A stretch of DNA of 16,503 nt from Gemmatimonadales bacterium UBA4718 (GTDB lineage: Bacteria; Gemmatimonadota; Gemmatimonadetes; Gemmatimonadales; Gemmatimonadaceae): assembly GCA_002404375.1 (NCBI GenBank), contig DHJO01000126.1, forward strand, positions 1 through 16,503, written 5' to 3'. Below are positions 15,701 to 16,503 of this stretch, piece after piece. The position numbers and the translations under genes were made by a program. The notes below the pieces were generated by a model. It was not told the origin of the DNA. It saw only the letters and a list, made by a program, of their open reading frames with translations, and made no database searches. Numbering within the stretch: position 1 is the stretch's first letter; each line of letters starts with the position of its first letter.

Positions 15701-15958
15701 GCCATTCTCCGACTTCCAGACACCGCCGCTGGCGGAGCCGAGGTAGACGGTGAGGCGATTGCCCTCGTGCACTCCGGCGATTGCCGCGACCCGTCCGCTC
15801 ATCGCTGCCGAACCGATGTTGCGAGCACCGAGTCCTGAGATGGTTTCGGAGTCGACTTTCGCTCCGCCACTGAGTTGGGTCGCCTGCGCGAAGACGTTGC
15901 TGTTGATCGCTGCGACCAGCGCGATTCCGCACCGGGCGGATTTCGAGAAGTTGATCAT
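12788..15958 (-). CDS. Sec-exported Asp-box (sortilin/BNR-like) propeller protein with helical C-terminal domain
   Basis: A 1056-residue exported protein of unknown function. The signal peptide is about residues 1-25 (KSARCGIALVAAINSNVFAQA). Eleven or so Asp-box blades follow, including KSENGGTTY (82), KSVDGGDNW (136), KTTNGGQSW (187), KSTDGGATW (252), RSADGGRTW (306), RTKDFGQTW (532), TRDGGKTW (601), KSTDYGKTW (655) and VSLDGGAQW (700). ATHGRGIWIIDD (736-747) closes the propeller region. A beta-sandwich-like part (about 760-890) precedes a helical domain (about 892-1056) that the downstream paralogue lacks. Only three cysteines are present, so the cysteine-rich 10CC module of true VPS10 receptors is absent. 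ATG at 15958 overlaps the upstream stop as TGATG and has GGAGG nine bases before it. The two propeller genes are clearly related along their whole shared length, pointing to tandem duplication. Confidence 0.93.
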   Translation of the reverse strand: MINFSKSARCGIALVAAINSNVFAQATQLSGGAKVDSETISGLGARNIGSAAMSGRVAAIAGVHEGNRLTVYLGSASGGVWKSENGGTTYKPVFDKEPVQSIGAVAIDPTNPKVIWVGSGEAWTRNSVSIGDGIYKSVDGGDNWTNMGLRESERIAKILVDPSDPNTVYACVPGKLWSDSEDRGVYKTTNGGQSWTKVLKGPNASTGCSMMSMDAKNPKTLFAGMWDFRRKGWTFRSGGDGETAPSGSGLFKSTDGGATWNDLNASSASGLPAKPWGRIAVAIAPSNPSVVYAFIEAAPPKNALYRSADGGRTWEMRDRSQAMIWRPFYFANLIVDPKNENRIYKPDGPLVVSSDGGQSFSGIGNGAHGDFHDVWIDPSSTDHLITGDDGGVWYSYDAGNKWWKGDNLPISQFYHVSLDNDRPYHVYGGLQDNSSWVGDSEYPGGITNSRWENMYGGDGFWMFVDPTDQNYLYAEAQGGEIGRVNRKTHETRPLKPLPRYKEGKERFNWNTPIHVSPTNNGTVYIGSQYLYRTKDFGQTWDRISPDLTTNDPAKQLQEQSGGVTVDNSAAEMHTTIYAIAESPRTAKVIWAGTDDGNLQVTRDGGKTWTNVVANVPNLPKSAWVSYVDPSHFNDGTIYATFDLHTFGDMRPYAYKSTDYGKTWKSVIAPGSPVRGYAHVIKEDLVNPNLLFLGTEFGLWVSLDGGAQWSRYRGGDFPAVAVRDLAIHPRDNDLVIATHGRGIWIIDDITPLRALTPATLASDVVFIRARPTVLKIPAQGGWANGDASYTGDNPTDAAVITYYLKKRHIFGDMKIEVLDAAGKLVGTVPSTKRRGLSRVRWSMRLKPPKVPPAASAAFGAAFGPRVLPGTYTVKMTKDDKVYTLPLQLVPDPRTTHTLADRQAQFALANRLVALLGDMSFAVERMNGVRAALADRASKLPAGDALAQRLRDASAAADVLRKKIVATKEGGMITGEERLRENLADLYSAVVFYDGRPSQMQLDRTVAIGHELSDVVAAFDAWSAKDLAALNTELGTKNLQPIVLITRQDWEAVGKGGQ

Positions 15959-16503
15959 CAGAGTGACCCTCCGCCTGTCGGAGGCTTTGGTCGAGAGTAG
16001 CGAGTGCTGTCGATGGGTACGTTGAACTCGATCTTGTCGAGCGTGATTTTCCCGGACCCCGAGCTTCCCTTCTGCCGCGTCTCCATCGAGAACGGGAGAT
16101 ACCAGCCGCCCACTTGTTTGTAATCGCCGAGTGTCGTTTCGGTCTCCTGGGGGGTGCCGCGAATGATTCGCTTGGTGTCGTACTTGATCGGTACGAACGA
16201 ATCGGTATCCATATAGTAGTAGCGCGTGTCTCCGCTCTTCAGCGTGACTTTGAGCTTGTAGACGTCGGTGCCTTCAATCTGGTCCATCCCCACGAGCTCG
16301 ACCTTGTTGCCTTTCGCCTTGTAGTCGATGAGGGGCTCGTCGAAATCGGAGTCCTCGACGATCCCGCGCATCTCCTCTTCGCTCAGAGCTTCGGCGTCCT
16401 TCTTCCCGCCGAACGGGTCGATCTTCCAGCCATTGGACCCGTCGTAGGCGTTGATGCCGGTCATTCCCTGAATAGAGAACTCTTCGCGAACCTTGTTCGG
16501 CCG
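15958..16503 (-). CDS. LolA-like outer-membrane-lipoprotein-sorting-type protein (partial, 5' end outside window)
   Basis: The frame is open to the window edge, so the N terminus and any signal peptide are missing; 181 residues are visible. The sequence alternates beta strands and short turns, with GINAYDGSNGWKIDPFGG, VELVGMDQIEGTDVYKLKVT, RYYYMDTDSFVPIKYDTK and a final beta strand KITLDKIEFN. This pattern fits the LolA/LolB-like half-barrel proteins called outer membrane lipoprotein-sorting proteins, which carry or bind lipids or lipoproteins in the periplasm. It is probably not the housekeeping LolA itself: it sits first in the visible operon with two giant exported propellers, whose first gene starts inside its stop codon. 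The protein ends in a short Pro/Gly tail. Assignment rests on fold-level resemblance from memory, so the exact role is uncertain. Confidence 0.75.
   Translation of the reverse strand, partial: RPNKVREEFSIQGMTGINAYDGSNGWKIDPFGGKKDAEALSEEEMRGIVEDSDFDEPLIDYKAKGNKVELVGMDQIEGTDVYKLKVTLKSGDTRYYYMDTDSFVPIKYDTKRIIRGTPQETETTLGDYKQVGGWYLPFSMETRQKGSSGSGKITLDKIEFNVPIDSTRYSRPKPPTGGGSL
15968..15972 (-). promoter_or_regulatory. Ribosome binding site of the 1056-residue Asp-box gene
   Basis: On the minus strand these bases read GGAGG, nine bases before the ATG at 15958, and lie within the last codons of the LolA-like gene. This supports the 15958 start and suggests that translation restarts here as well as being coupled through TGATG. 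Confidence 0.6.

Noticed and set aside
9921..15958. Asp-box regions of the two propeller genes as DNA-level repeats or as sialidase genes
   Set aside because: The repeats are divergent at DNA level and reflect protein blades; sialidase catalytic residues were not located.
1..16503. Mobile elements, CRISPR arrays, tRNA or rRNA genes
   Set aside because: No transposase, regularly spaced repeats, clover-leaf sequences or rRNA signatures were seen on either strand.

Overview
This is a moderately high-GC (roughly 60 percent by eye) window from a Gram-negative-type bacterium. The tandem giant Asp-box (sortilin/BNR-like) exported proteins, the LolA-like periplasmic protein, the Crp/Fnr protein with an 'AVRRPGVT' recognition helix and the overall gene style suggest a soil Gemmatimonadota or a relative such as Acidobacteriota. 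That placement is inference from protein style; no rRNA or marker gene is present. No tRNA, rRNA, insertion sequence, integrase or CRISPR array was seen. The region looks chromosomal, densely packed and vertically inherited.

Layout, left to right. Positions 1-120 may hold the 3' end of a + strand gene. A small hypothetical gene (128-373, -) is divergent from a Crp/Fnr-type regulator (514-1260, +), which converges on ppc (1276-4080, -, phosphoenolpyruvate carboxylase). Upstream of ppc on the same strand is an exported, probably lipid-anchored GH18 chitinase-like protein (4129-5292, -). It is divergent from an exported HExxH putative metallopeptidase (5392-6717, +), and a perfect 10-bp inverted repeat lies between them. 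A second minus-strand group reads from right to left: an orphan four-TM histidine kinase (8039-9106), a two-TM protein of unknown function (7226-7939) and a GNAT acetyltransferase (6698-7222). The kinase is divergent from an isochorismatase-family cysteine hydrolase (9244-9924, +), across a region holding a perfect extended -10 element.

The right 6.6 kb is one tightly coupled minus-strand operon: a LolA-like protein (15958 to beyond 16503), a 1056-aa Sec-exported Asp-box propeller protein (12788-15958), and a 956-aa paralogue with an N-terminal twin-arginine motif (9921-12791). The junctions are TGATG and GTGA, so the three proteins are probably made together and act outside the cytoplasm. 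Their function is unknown. This is the most likely place for an undescribed system: two paralogous multi-blade propellers that apparently use different export routes, plus a lipoprotein-carrier-fold partner.

All three convergent gene pairs end within 15 bp of each other or overlap (1260/1276, 6698-6717, 9921-9924), so no room is left for conventional intergenic terminators. Gene starts were revised from the longest frame for four genes: 5292, 9106, 9244 and 12791.
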